NCBI GenBank assembly: GCA_946184295.1
Contig: CAMHEZ010000001.1
Location: 1-64,000 of the forward strand
Length of the DNA: 64,000 bases
Direction of reading: 5' to 3'
Source: an uncultured Clostridia bacterium
GTDB lineage: Bacteria; Bacillota; Clostridia; Oscillospirales; Acutalibacteraceae
The notes below the pieces were generated by a model that saw nothing but the letters and a program-made list of their open reading frames with translations, did no database searches and was not told the DNA's origin. This document shows positions 31,219-40,466 of this stretch, one piece after another (position 1 is the stretch's first letter; each line of letters begins with the position of its first letter). The translations under genes and the position numbers were made by a program.

Positions 31219-32649
31219 ATGAATTGTATCCTCCCACGTTGCGGGAAAAAACTGACGGCACTCACGGCTCTGCTGCTCGCATCCGTGCTTTCGCTGTCGG
31301 TGCTGGTCACGCCAGCGCAGGTCAGCGCCGCCTTCAACACCGACTATCAGACGCATTGCAAGGGCATCTACATGATGAACATGGACACCGGCGTTGTCGT
31401 CTATGAAAAAGACTCCGACAAAACCATGCTGCCCGCCTCGCTCACCAAGATGATGACCTGCATCGTCGCCTATGAACGCGCCGACTCACTCGATGAAATG
31501 GTGGTTGTGGATTCCCGCGCCGTCCGCTTCGTCAATTACAATAAAGAAGGCGCCAAAGGCGTCTGGACCAACATAAAGGTCAACGAGCGCTTCACGCTCA
31601 GAGATCTGATGTATGAAGCATTGGTGGCTTCGGAAAACTGCGCCGCCGAAGCCATCGGCTATTACATCAGCAAGCAGTATTACGGCAGCGATTCCAACGA
31701 GGAATTTATTCAGTTTATGAATGACCGCGCCAAGGAAATCGGCTGCACCAATACCAAGTTCAAGTGCGCATCGGGTCTGACCACCGACAGTATCAACCAC
31801 TTTTCCACGGCACACGATATGGCGCTCATCGCCCAGCACCTGATGAATATCCCCGAATTGGCTGACATCGTCTACACGCCTACTTCCTACGGTATCAAGC
31901 CTACCAACAAGCACGAGAACGTACAGTGGGTGGTTTCCACCAACCTGCTCATCCGAGAAGGTGAAAAGGGCGCGGACGGCACGGATTACTTCTATCAGTA
32001 CTGTGAAGGCGTCAAGACAGGATATCTGGTTGCGTCGGGCCACTGTTTTGCCGCCTATGCCAAAAAGAGCGGCTATCGTTACATCTGCGTGCTGCTCAAT
32101 GACGGCGCCCCCAGCGCCAAAGACAAAAACTACGCCTTTATTGACGCGCGGAATCTCTTTGACTGGGCCTTTGATAACCTCTATCTGGTCAATATCTACA
32201 GTACCGATGAACCGGTCGATGAGCTGGAGCTGAAGCTGGCCTGGAACAAGGACAAAATCATTGCTGTACCGCAGGACGATTTCAGCACATTGCTTCCGAA
32301 AGGCGTCAAAGCCACCAGCGTGATGAAGCGGGTGGAACGCGTCGATGATGTGGTTTCCGCCCCGGTCAAGAAGGGGCAAAAGCTCGGCACAGCCTACCTC
32401 AGCTATGACGGTGAGCAAATCGGGCAGGTTGATCTGGTCGCCGACGAGGCGGTGGAACGCAGCACGCTGCTGTTTATTCTCGATTCCGTCAACACGCTCT
32501 TCTCCTCTCTGGCGTTTCGCATTATTCTGGTACTGATTGTAATCGGCGTAGTGGTGTATATCGTTCGCTCCTACGCACGCAAACAAAAGCTCGACAGCCT
32601 CAAGAGAAATGTCACGCGCCGCAAAGCCAGAAGAAGAAGCTACCGTTAA
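31219..32649 (+). CDS. D-alanyl-D-alanine carboxypeptidase (peptidase S11)
   Basis: 476 residues from ATG 31219. A signal peptide (about 1-37, ending AQVSA) precedes the penicillin-binding domain: SLTK with the nucleophilic Ser, SEN as the second box and KTG in GVKTGYL. A C-terminal beta domain and then a transmembrane helix (about 430-452) with a basic tail anchor it; most DacA-type enzymes use an amphipathic helix instead. The enzyme trims the terminal D-Ala from peptidoglycan stem peptides. An ATG at 31189 would add ten residues but has a weaker ribosome site. A lipoprotein gene follows. Confidence 0.93.
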   Translation: MNCILPRCGKKLTALTALLLASVLSLSVLVTPAQVSAAFNTDYQTHCKGIYMMNMDTGVVVYEKDSDKTMLPASLTKMMTCIVAYERADSLDEMVVVDSRAVRFVNYNKEGAKGVWTNIKVNERFTLRDLMYEALVASENCAAEAIGYYISKQYYGSDSNEEFIQFMNDRAKEIGCTNTKFKCASGLTTDSINHFSTAHDMALIAQHLMNIPELADIVYTPTSYGIKPTNKHENVQWVVSTNLLIREGEKGADGTDYFYQYCEGVKTGYLVASGHCFAAYAKKSGYRYICVLLNDGAPSAKDKNYAFIDARNLFDWAFDNLYLVNIYSTDEPVDELELKLAWNKDKIIAVPQDDFSTLLPKGVKATSVMKRVERVDDVVSAPVKKGQKLGTAYLSYDGEQIGQVDLVADEAVERSTLLFILDSVNTLFSSLAFRIILVLIVIGVVVYIVRSYARKQKLDSLKRNVTRRKARRRSYR

Positions 32650-32724
32650 TGATCTATCAGATAAACAATATATGAATTTTTAGAAAATAAATTATGAATT
32701 TTTTGCGAAAGGAAGGTGTGCGCT

Positions 32725-33348
32725 ATGTACCGTTTTTTTTCGATCCGCCCCGCAGGCTCATTTCACACCGCTGCCAGAGCAGCCGCATGGCTCGTCACCC
32801 TTGCCATGCTGTTCTGTACCTTATTCGGCATGACCGCCTGTAAGGACAAGGGCAACGACGACAAGCTTGTCACCGAAAAACTCATCACCAGCTATATGGA
32901 GGCTTTTACCGACTATGACATCGGCAAGATGAACAAGGCCAGTCTGATGAAGCTGGAAACTTACGAGGACAGCGACGACGTCAACATCTCCTGCAAACAA
33001 CTTGCCGCCAGAACCAGCTGGGTCATTGAAAGCATCAATGTGAGCGGTAACTCCGCCATTGCGCAGGTTGGCGTGACAACGCCCCAGCATTTCACTGACA
33101 TCTGCCGAGAGGCGCTTGACGACGCCATGCTCCAGATCGAACAGGATTCCGAGCGACTGCCCGCGGAAATCCTTCGGTTATCCATCAAAAATCACTCCAA
33201 ACGGGCGGATACCGTCTCTGTCACTGCTGAAATTTCGCTCAGCAAGGTCAACAACAAGTGGTATATCGCCAAATCGCAGGATGTGACCGATATGCTTTCG
33301 GAAATCCGCACGGCGGTAGCCGCCGTTTACACGGTCATTGAAGACTAG
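32725..33348 (+). CDS. putative lipoprotein of unknown function
   Basis: 207 residues. Signal sequence with lipobox FGMTAC (about residues 34-39), then a soluble domain with no recognised motif but a DUF4878/NTF2-like flavour (an opening helix KLITSYMEAFTDYD and a closing strand KWYIAK). It starts 75 bp after the carboxypeptidase gene with GGAAGGTG upstream, so the two may be co-expressed at the cell surface. GTG 32716 is in frame but lies in the ribosome site. Confidence 0.75.
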   Translation: MYRFFSIRPAGSFHTAARAAAWLVTLAMLFCTLFGMTACKDKGNDDKLVTEKLITSYMEAFTDYDIGKMNKASLMKLETYEDSDDVNISCKQLAARTSWVIESINVSGNSAIAQVGVTTPQHFTDICREALDDAMLQIEQDSERLPAEILRLSIKNHSKRADTVSVTAEISLSKVNNKWYIAKSQDVTDMLSEIRTAVAAVYTVIED

Positions 33349-33526
33349 TGTGCTGATGAAAAAAATGCTCCCGCCGATTCCCTCCAATATATTTTGTCAA
33401 TATATCATAAAAGTTATTTAAAAAAATAAATAATCCTATAACCGCCGTTTTTTTATTCATAAAGTGTTATTTCTCAGTTCACACGATATTCATAATATGC
33501 CTTTATACTAAATATCAGTAACGGAT

Positions 33527-33630
33527 GTCAACCGAACCGCTCCTGTGGTTCCTAAAGATGAAAATCAAGTTGGTGTTGACAGGGAGCCGTTATGATCTGA
33601 ATGAGACTACACCTACTCCTATCCCTTTTT
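33527..33630 (+). ncRNA. candidate structured RNA with pseudoknot
   Basis: TGTCAAC (33526-33532) can pair with GTTGACA (33575-33581). Inside are GAACC/GGTTC (33534-33538 with 33547-33551) and a GAT-GAAA-ATC hairpin. The loop GCTCC (33539-33543) can pair with GGAGC (33583-33587), an H-type pseudoknot. AGGGA (33581-33585) could instead pair with TCCCT before a T6 run (33625-33631), as in a riboswitch platform. I match it to no class. The promoter is unclear. Confidence 0.3.
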
Positions 33631-33644
33631 TGATACTCTTTTCT

Positions 33645-33683
33645 GACACAAGGCGGGCGGCATTTTGTCGTCCGCCTTGTGTC
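33645..33683 (+). other. 12-bp perfect hairpin
   Basis: GACACAAGGCGG pairs exactly with CCGCCTTGTGTC over a 15-nt loop. It is 50 bp upstream of the phospholipase-type gene. No T-tract follows directly (T5 is 13 bases later), so terminator activity is doubtful. Confidence 0.6.
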
Positions 33684-33732
33684 GTTTACGAGCCGTTTTT
33701 ATTTCACAGCACCATGCACGGAGGTGTTTGAT

Positions 33733-34710
33733 TTGCCGTCTATCGTCAGCCATACGCTTTTAGGGCAGAGAATCTGCCATGACCGGTCATTTGTCGCAAA
33801 CATACCGCAATTCGATCAAACTGCCTTTTTATGGGGATGTCAGGGACCGGATATCCTCTTTTATCACCGGATACTGCCGTGGCAGACCGGCAGCATCCGA
33901 TGGTACGGCGGCAAGCTGCACAACGGAGACCCCACCAAACTCCTGGAATCCATGGCCAAGATATGCCGTTATTGCCGCAAAAAGCCTTGCTTTTCCCAGA
34001 TCTATTCCTACGCACTCGGCGTATGCTGTCACTATTGCTACGACAGACGCCTGCATCCGCTGGTGTATTACAACTGCGAACTGCTGGAAAAAACCGATGA
34101 GCGCGGCGGCCGCTATTATTACCACTCCGATGTGGAATCCAATCTCGACATCATGCTGCTCCGCCACGACACGGGCCAACTGATGAATGAAATCCGCCTG
34201 ACCGACTGCCTGCCGGAATGCGAAGGTTTGACGGACAGCATCGCCATGTTCTATGCGCTGCTGCTCTGCGATCTGTTTGGCATTCACACCCCGCACGCTG
34301 CTGCCGCCTCAATTACCAAGGATTTTAAAACCGCCACCGCGCTGATGGACGACGCCTATACCGTCAAAAAGCCATTGGCCGCCGCCGCAGAGGAATTGCT
34401 TCCCTATTTCCGGCGCAGCTTCCGCAAAGGCTCCCTCACGGGACTGATTCACAGCAAATCAGAGGATATGGGATTTGATTACGGCAATTTGCTGGGAAAC
34501 ACCTGGTTCAACCCGAGCGACCGGAGCGAGCGCTCCAATCTGAATTTCTATGAGCTGACCGACATCGCACAGGCTGAAACCATGCAGCTCATGGCGCTTT
34601 TTGCCGATGAAACCGCCAAGAAGGGCAGCGTCAATTTCGCACTCTTCACCCACGGAATCAACTTCAGCGGCAGAAAAGTGGAAGGAGAAATCACCGCAGG
34701 AATGAAATGA
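33733..34710 (+). CDS. zinc-dependent phospholipase C family protein
   Basis: 325 residues from a TTG with GGAGGTG six bases upstream. It belongs to the Zn_dep_PLPC type: LPSIVSHTLLGQRI at the start, GCQGPDILFYH, SYALGVCCHYCYDRRLHPLVYY and later His/Asp residues (HSDVESNLDI) match the helical, metal-binding core of clostridial members. There is no signal peptide, so it is likely cytosolic, unlike secreted clostridial alpha-toxin. Substrate unknown. The gene follows an intergenic region with possible RNA structure. Confidence 0.82.
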   Translation: MPSIVSHTLLGQRICHDRSFVANIPQFDQTAFLWGCQGPDILFYHRILPWQTGSIRWYGGKLHNGDPTKLLESMAKICRYCRKKPCFSQIYSYALGVCCHYCYDRRLHPLVYYNCELLEKTDERGGRYYYHSDVESNLDIMLLRHDTGQLMNEIRLTDCLPECEGLTDSIAMFYALLLCDLFGIHTPHAAAASITKDFKTATALMDDAYTVKKPLAAAAEELLPYFRRSFRKGSLTGLIHSKSEDMGFDYGNLLGNTWFNPSDRSERSNLNFYELTDIAQAETMQLMALFADETAKKGSVNFALFTHGINFSGRKVEGEITAGMK

Positions 34711-34832
34711 AAAACCCGCTTTTCTATTGATAGATTGACAAAACAGCACTTGTTTTTTTGTGCATTATTTATCTAAAGCAGTCTCCAATGACTTAGATTT
34801 ATGCCGATATCGCAGAATTTCGCCTTTCGGGG

Positions 34833-34860
34833 TTGAATTATGACAAAATTGTAGTATAAT
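34833..34860 (+). promoter_or_regulatory. promoter of the M23 peptidase gene
   Basis: TTGAAT (34833-34838), 16-nt spacer, TATAAT (34855-34860). Confidence 0.65.
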
Positions 34861-34959
34861 AAAATTGTATTGTAATGAGTTTGTAACCGCCTGAAACCGT
34901 CGGCTGACACCGTTGTGTACTGTATGGCAATGTGGTACACCTGAAAGGAGAGTGACTCC

Positions 34960-36648
34960 GTGAGTGCATCGAACCGAAACACACAGCAAAATAACAAACG
35001 CAAAAAATACAATCTTTTTCAGATGATCTTCCGGATCCTCTGCTACGTGGGTCTGCTCATTCAGTTCAAGACCTACAATTCCCGTCGAAAAATCAGAAAA
35101 TTATTCGCCCCCCTTGGTCAGCGTGTGAAAAACGCGCTGCGCACCGGTCTTGTGCAGCCCGTCAAAGGCGCTTTCTGTGAATTTCGGGATATCTGCGGCG
35201 AGATGGCACAAATTCCCGCCAAAGCCAAGGCACTGGGAAAGAAATCCCGCAAGAAACACGCCTCATCCCGTCTGAGCCGAACGCTCGCGCTGCTGCATGA
35301 GGAGCGCGTCATGCACAAGGCATTCTTTGCCGGCGTACTGAATTTCGCGCTTCCCGTCATTTGCATCAGCCTGCTTGCCGGTGTGGCATTTTACATAATC
35401 TCCTCCTCTCACACGCTGCAAATTTCCTGCAACGGAAAAGTGATGGGGTATATCGAAGACGAAACCGTCTATAACGACGCGATGGTGCTGCTCAGACAGC
35501 GCATGATCCACAGCAGCGATGACTATAAATCCACGCTGGCCCCCACCTATACGGTGGCTTCTGTGGACAGCGGCATGAATCTTGACGCGGAGGCACTCTG
35601 TGAGGCCATTCTGGCCGACAGCGTGAATGTGGACAATGCCTATGGGCTCTACATCAACGGTGAGCTTTGCGCTGCCGCCAAGAGCTACGGCGACATTCAG
35701 TTCATCATGGAGAGCTTCCTCGACAAATACAAAACCGGCACGCCCGGCGAAAGCGTCACCTTCCTGGGCGAGACACAGATTGTCAAGGGCCTGTATGACG
35801 CGGATAAAATTGTGTCTTCCCAGCGTTTTGAAAAAACCATCTCCACCAAGCGCACCGAAACCCAGGTATATACGGTCGTGCAGGGCGACACCGCCGAATC
35901 CATCGCCAATATCGCCAATATGTCTTACGATCGCCTGATGGCGCTCAACGAAGACTTGACCGACGCGCCCGAAGAAGGCACCTCTGTGCTGCTGGAAAAG
36001 GAACTTCCCGTGCTGGCGGTTCAAACCGTGCGCAACGTAACGGTCAGAGAAAAAATCGCCTTTACCAAAAAAACCGTCAAGGACAACACCAAGTACACCA
36101 CCTATTCCAAGTGCGTGACGAAAGGTGAAAACGGTATCCGCGAGGTTGTGCAGCAAGTCACCGAGATCAACGGCGTGCAAAAAGCCTGTGAAGTGCTGTA
36201 TTCCACCGTGGTCAAGGAACCGGTGGACGCCGTCTACGTGGTCGGCACCAAGAAGGCCAGCAAGGTGGGTTCCGGTTCTTTCGCGTGGCCGGTGCCAGGC
36301 GTCAGAACCATTTCTTCTCCCTACGGCTACCGCTGGGGCCGTCTGCATCGCGGTATTGATATTTCCACCTCGGGCATTTACGGGCGCACCGTCGTGGCCG
36401 CCGATTCCGGTACGGTCACAGTCAAGCGCTCTGCCACGGGCTACGGTCTGCATATCATCATTTCTCACGGCAACAGCTATTCCACCTGCTACGCGCATCT
36501 GAGCGCGGTCAGCGTCAAGAGCGGCGATGTGGTCGCCAAAGGGCAGGCCATTGCCAAGGTCGGCAACTCCGGCTCCTCCACAGGTCCTCATCTTCACTTT
36601 GAAATACGCAAAAACAACGTCGCCGGCAATCCGATGAATTACTATTAA
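34960..36648 (+). CDS. LysM-G5-M23 cell wall endopeptidase
   Basis: 562 residues from GTG 34960 (AAAGGAG upstream). A basic cytoplasmic N-terminus of about 125 residues leads to one transmembrane helix (about 127-149). Outside are a mixed region, a LysM domain (YTVVQGDTAESIA...), a G5-like domain (about 360-430) and a C-terminal M23 peptidase with HRGID and HLHFE zinc motifs and GRTVVAADSGTV. This is the layout of sporulation- or division-related peptidoglycan hydrolases in clostridia. The long cytoplasmic head is unusual. A strong terminator follows. Confidence 0.93.
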   Translation: MSASNRNTQQNNKRKKYNLFQMIFRILCYVGLLIQFKTYNSRRKIRKLFAPLGQRVKNALRTGLVQPVKGAFCEFRDICGEMAQIPAKAKALGKKSRKKHASSRLSRTLALLHEERVMHKAFFAGVLNFALPVICISLLAGVAFYIISSSHTLQISCNGKVMGYIEDETVYNDAMVLLRQRMIHSSDDYKSTLAPTYTVASVDSGMNLDAEALCEAILADSVNVDNAYGLYINGELCAAAKSYGDIQFIMESFLDKYKTGTPGESVTFLGETQIVKGLYDADKIVSSQRFEKTISTKRTETQVYTVVQGDTAESIANIANMSYDRLMALNEDLTDAPEEGTSVLLEKELPVLAVQTVRNVTVREKIAFTKKTVKDNTKYTTYSKCVTKGENGIREVVQQVTEINGVQKACEVLYSTVVKEPVDAVYVVGTKKASKVGSGSFAWPVPGVRTISSPYGYRWGRLHRGIDISTSGIYGRTVVAADSGTVTVKRSATGYGLHIIISHGNSYSTCYAHLSAVSVKSGDVVAKGQAIAKVGNSGSSTGPHLHFEIRKNNVAGNPMNYY

Positions 36649-36661
36649 TATGGATACGCCG

Positions 36662-36698
36662 AAAGGCCGCCCCGAATCACTTCGGAGCGGCCTTTTTG
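36662..36698 (+). terminator. intrinsic terminator after the M23 gene
   Basis: AAAGGCCGC pairs with GCGGCCTTT, with an inner CCGAA/TTCGG, followed by a T run. Confidence 0.88.
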
Positions 36699-36737
36699 GT
36701 GTGAGTTGGCAATGAAATTTTTTATGCAGTTGCCGCG

Positions 36738-38243
36738 TCAGATGAGTCTTCTGAGGTCGAGTTCAACATTGTTCTTGTATGCCTCTTCGTCAACCTTCTC
36801 TTCCACAGGTTTCCGTCTCGGACTGAACTCACCCAGAATCTGATCGTAAAGCTGAATAATATCTTCCGGCGGCTCGTAATCATAGGAAATGGTCTTGTTG
36901 TAATTATTGTAGATTTCCATCATCTTGCGGTAGCTCATGGCGAACGAATCGACCACTTCAGGGTCAAACTTCTTGCCGCTTTCATCGGTAATGGTGGAAT
37001 AAACCTTATTCATCTCCCAGCCCTTGCGGTAGCTGCGGGCGCTGACCAGCGAGTCGAACATATTGGCAATCGCGACGATCTGTGCGCCGATATAAATCTC
37101 GTGTCCTTTCTTGCCGAGATAGCCGCTGCCGTCCCATTCTTCATGATGATCCAGGGAAATCATGCCGGCCTTTTCCATGATTTCGCCTTTGCCTTCCAGC
37201 AGCAATTCCGCGCCGGCAACCACATGGGTTTTCATGATGGCAAATTCCTCGTCGCTCAAAGAAGCGTCCTTCAGCAGAATCTCCGGCGGAATCATAATCT
37301 TGCCGATATCGTGCATAATGGAGGCGGTGCTGAGGACTTCCACCTCGTGATCGCTCATGCCGAGATTCTGCGCAAGCACACGGCAATATTCCGACATGCG
37401 CTTGACGTGCTCACTCACCTGACCGGATTTATTCTCGCTGACCTCGGCGTAGTGCAGAATGATATCCTTCTGTGTTTCTATCACATCATCGCTCTGCTTT
37501 TTCATGATGTCGCCCTGTTCAAAGATATAGGAGACACAGTAAAACACGACGCCGATGAAAATGTAAATCAGGTTGATATTCCAGCCGACCTTCACATTGA
37601 GGAAAAGACCCACTCCCCACTGCACCGCAATCGGCAGCACCGACAGCAGCATCAGCAAAATACCGACAATACGCATGATAGAAATATTGCTGCGGGTAAA
37701 AGGAGATTTCCGCTGATACACTCTGAAAAACAGCAACGCTGTCAATGCCGTTACCAGCAGCAGCAACACAGAGGCTACAATCTGATTGATCCGGGTCAAA
37801 GTCATATTCGTGACCGCGCCGCTGACAAAATCCCGGTTGGCCTGCATCACCATATAAACAACCATACCCAAAAGCACCACGGTGGCAATGCCCATGATGA
37901 TGCTGATAAGCAGACCGATGCGATGTATCTGCTTGTTGACGTGACTGGAGCGGTTGGAAAGCTCCTCTTCGCTTTCCTTTCTTCTGGCCTCTCTGGCCGC
38001 TTTGGTCGCCTTATCGGCTTCGGCCACCGCGGCTACCTTGGCCGCCATCTCGGCTCTGGCCTTTTTGATCGTCTGAGCCGTCTGCTCCTCTTTTGCAGCC
38101 TTAGCTGCACGGTCGGCTTTTTTGGCATCTCTCGATTTTTTCTGAGATTTCTTATTTTCCTTTTCGGTCAGCAATTCTTTTCCTGCCGCCGCCAAGGTTT
38201 TTTTCTGGAGATCCTGATCTTTCTTACCGTTTGAACGACCCAT
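36738..38243 (-). CDS. HD-GYP-like domain membrane protein
   Basis: 501 residues from ATG 38243 (GAAGGGTGA upstream). The first about 105 residues are Lys/Ala/Glu-rich coiled coil. Four transmembrane helices follow (about 108-240), then an HD domain with MHDIGK, KTHVVAGAELL, HHEEWDGSGYLGKKG and ANMFDSLVSARSYRKG. It aligns with HD-GYP phosphodiesterases, but the GYP triad reads GYL and the following loop is altered. Such proteins break down c-di-GMP when intact; activity here is uncertain. Monocistronic. Confidence 0.85.
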   Translation of the reverse strand: MGRSNGKKDQDLQKKTLAAAGKELLTEKENKKSQKKSRDAKKADRAAKAAKEEQTAQTIKKARAEMAAKVAAVAEADKATKAAREARRKESEEELSNRSSHVNKQIHRIGLLISIIMGIATVVLLGMVVYMVMQANRDFVSGAVTNMTLTRINQIVASVLLLLVTALTALLFFRVYQRKSPFTRSNISIMRIVGILLMLLSVLPIAVQWGVGLFLNVKVGWNINLIYIFIGVVFYCVSYIFEQGDIMKKQSDDVIETQKDIILHYAEVSENKSGQVSEHVKRMSEYCRVLAQNLGMSDHEVEVLSTASIMHDIGKIMIPPEILLKDASLSDEEFAIMKTHVVAGAELLLEGKGEIMEKAGMISLDHHEEWDGSGYLGKKGHEIYIGAQIVAIANMFDSLVSARSYRKGWEMNKVYSTITDESGKKFDPEVVDSFAMSYRKMMEIYNNYNKTISYDYEPPEDIIQLYDQILGEFSPRRKPVEEKVDEEAYKNNVELDLRRLI

Positions 38244-38398
38244 CGTCTCACCCTTCTTCATTTCAAGATTGATATCATCAAGTGCGGCGCCGCATCTGCC
38301 GCCATACCGATTTCAATCGCTTATGCTTATCAACTATTATTTAACCACTTTTTTGCCAAAAAATCAATAGGTATTCCAAATAATGCGGGGAAATAAAC

Positions 38399-38432
38399 AT
38401 ACCCTCCGGAAAACGGTCTTTCTCGGAGGGTA
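38399..38432 (-). terminator. weak hairpin after the PAP2 gene
   Basis: ATACCCTCCG and CGGAGGGTAT form a 10-bp stem just past the PAP2 stop codon on the minus strand. The sequence after it is only moderately U-rich. Confidence 0.5.
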
Positions 38433-38461
38433 TATCTGAGCCCAAGGGCAATCCGGCAAAA

Positions 38462-39088
38462 TTATTCCTCCGTCGTTGCGGGTACGGGTTCCTTTTTCTT
38501 TTTTTTGGCGGCAAAATCTGCCACGGTCTTGACAATACTGCTGCCCCACAGTCCGAGCAGGAAGCCGAGAATCAGTCCCGCCAGCACATCGCTGGGATAA
38601 TGTACCTGCAAATAGAGACGCGAAAAGGCGATCGTCAGCGCCAGCACAAACGCCAGAAATCCCCAGACCGAGTGATCTTTGAACAGTGCGGTAGACGCCG
38701 CAACGCTGGACAAAGTATGCCCCGACGGGAATGAATAGTCGGTCGGCGCGGCAATCAGCAGATGCTCCTTGGCCAGCGCGTACCGCTCCATATCAAACGG
38801 ACGCGGACGGGCAACCAGATTCTTGATGATGATATTGCCAAAAATCACGCACAGCACCAGCGCCACAGCCATGGAAGCACCCGTGCGGCGCGTCTTTTTG
38901 GGAATCAGCAAAATCAGCGTCAGCACAATCCAGACAATGCCCGCGTCGCCCAGCATGGTGATCTTGGGCATGATTACATTGAGAATGCGACCCGATGTGC
39001 CTGTGCTGATCGTATCATGAATGGCCTTGAGAATACTCTGGTCATAGGCCGTGATCTGACTTAGTATGTAAGAAAAAATATCCTCCAT
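38462..39088 (-). CDS. PAP2-family phosphatase (undecaprenyl-diphosphatase type)
   Basis: 208 residues with about five transmembrane helices. The three PAP2 motifs are complete: KNLVARPRP, PSGHT and SRLYLQVHYPSD. This membrane family dephosphorylates lipid phosphates. Members of this size in Gram-positives (BcrC-like) recycle undecaprenyl diphosphate for wall synthesis. A Lys-rich cytoplasmic tail ends the protein. The gene stands alone, with a 312-bp spacer upstream that holds a possible plus-strand small RNA. Confidence 0.9.
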   Translation of the reverse strand: MEDIFSYILSQITAYDQSILKAIHDTISTGTSGRILNVIMPKITMLGDAGIVWIVLTLILLIPKKTRRTGASMAVALVLCVIFGNIIIKNLVARPRPFDMERYALAKEHLLIAAPTDYSFPSGHTLSSVAASTALFKDHSVWGFLAFVLALTIAFSRLYLQVHYPSDVLAGLILGFLLGLWGSSIVKTVADFAAKKKKKEPVPATTEE

Positions 39089-39296
39089 CGCTCATACTCC
39101 TTGCTCTGATTGACAAAACCGCTCAAAAAAGTACACTTCAAACGGTCTTCTCCGTATAATATACCATATTTACCGCATGATTGCAATGTTTTTTTACCGT
39201 CATTTTCAACGATTTTCAATGACATTTTTGGACATTGCCCCCCGCCGTCATGCGATATTTTTAACGCTTTATTAAAATATTAAACAAAATATCCGG

Positions 39297-39325
39297 TTGC
39301 CCTTTGCCTTTTTGTATGATATAAT
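39297..39325 (+). promoter_or_regulatory. plus-strand promoter with no gene behind it
   Basis: TTGCCC (39297-39302), 17-nt spacer, TATAAT (39320-39325). The first gene downstream on this strand is over 1.1 kb away, so it points to a short RNA. Apart from this, the 39089-39400 spacer shows only AT-rich sequence. Confidence 0.6.
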
Positions 39326-39331
39326 ATAATA

Positions 39332-39394
39332 ACCCCTGCAAAATGGGGCTATCCCACAGGATTTGCAAGGGAAATTCATCATGTGAATTTTTAT
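39332..39394 (+). ncRNA. candidate small RNA of about 62 nt
   Basis: CCCC-TGCAAAAT-GGGG (39333-39348) is a hairpin whose loop is complementary to TTTGCA at 39362-39367, itself in the loop of a second CCC/GGG-closed structure (39353-39371). AAATTCA and TGAATTT (39372-39390) with TTAT form a weak terminator. A consensus promoter precedes it. It runs towards the 3' end of the M14 gene and may act in cis or trans. Confidence 0.35.
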
Positions 39395-39400
39395 ATGACG

Positions 39401-40321
39401 TTATATGGCAGCGCCCAACACCAGCATTTCCCGCAGACGGTTATACAAAAACGGAAACTGCCCCAGCGACAGCGGGCATTCTCCCGTTCCGATCTCGATA
39501 GTGAAGGCCGGCGCATGGTATTTTTCCATAAACCAGTCCTTCAGTCCCGCCGATGAAGCAGAATGACTCGGCTCCCGCAGCGGATAGCCCGATGAGGCTG
39601 ACAGAACACGTGCCATCAGATGCGACTTGGGCGGGGTAAAATCGCGGTAATTCCAGTAGATTTCCTCTCCCTGCGAGTGAAACGCCACCACATGACGAAA
39701 TCTCACGCGACCGCACAGCGCCACGATGGCGCAGGTTTCCGGCTCGCTTTCGGGATATGCTCCCGTCCAGCCCGCCGCCTGCGGACCGCAAATGCCGCTG
39801 TCCATGGCAATGGCCCGCATATCGTCCCATGCCGCGTCAAAATTCCGGTTGATATCCACGCCGCGGGCATTGGCCTTCCAGCGGCGGCAAAATTCTCTGC
39901 TGCGGCAATGCCGCCACAGATCTTCGCCAAGATAATCTGCCAGTCCCGGCTGATCTGCACCGTTGATGGAAATTTCCACCCCATCGGGATTGAGCGCCGG
40001 AACGATGAGCAGACCCCGTGAACACAGCAGCTTGTTCATATCCATATCGCAGATGCGGTGACGGCGGCGACAGGCGCTCAGTACGTCCTCGGCGAAGTAC
40101 AGCATCAGCAGCGTTGTAATCCACTCTCTGCCGTGTACGCCGCCGCAATACAGCACCGGCGCGTGCATATCCCCAATTTGCAGCGAGTAGATTCTGCGTC
40201 CCAGCAAGCTGTGACCGATGTCACTGATCTGCACCAAATCCGGGTACGCCTGACCCAGCTGCGCGACCCATTGGGTCACCCTCCGATCATCAGGCGGCTC
40301 AATTCTTACAATTTTTTCCAT
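39401..40321 (-). CDS. M14-family zinc carboxypeptidase
   Basis: 306 residues from ATG 40321 (GAGAGG upstream). The zinc ligands HxxE lie in GGVHGREW and the third His in AFHSQG; NARGVDINRNF holds the substrate-binding Asn-Arg, and the catalytic Glu is in FTIEIGTGE. It resembles the gamma-D-glutamyl-diaminopimelate endopeptidase group (ENP1/YqgT-like), which cuts peptidoglycan stem peptides. No signal peptide or LysM is present, so it may process muropeptides inside the cell. A possible 20-codon upstream extension has no ribosome site. Confidence 0.9.
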   Translation of the reverse strand: MEKIVRIEPPDDRRVTQWVAQLGQAYPDLVQISDIGHSLLGRRIYSLQIGDMHAPVLYCGGVHGREWITTLLMLYFAEDVLSACRRRHRICDMDMNKLLCSRGLLIVPALNPDGVEISINGADQPGLADYLGEDLWRHCRSREFCRRWKANARGVDINRNFDAAWDDMRAIAMDSGICGPQAAGWTGAYPESEPETCAIVALCGRVRFRHVVAFHSQGEEIYWNYRDFTPPKSHLMARVLSASSGYPLREPSHSASSAGLKDWFMEKYHAPAFTIEIGTGECPLSLGQFPFLYNRLREMLVLGAAI

Positions 40322-40466
40322 TGCCTCACAACCTCTCATGCTGCTGTTATCCTTGATTATCATTATGCGTGAGAGCACCATAAATATGAGCGTGCGTATG
40401 TGTTTGCACCGTCAGGCGTGCCGCGCAATCAAATGAACCAAACTAATTGAGAGGGAGTTGTTGACT

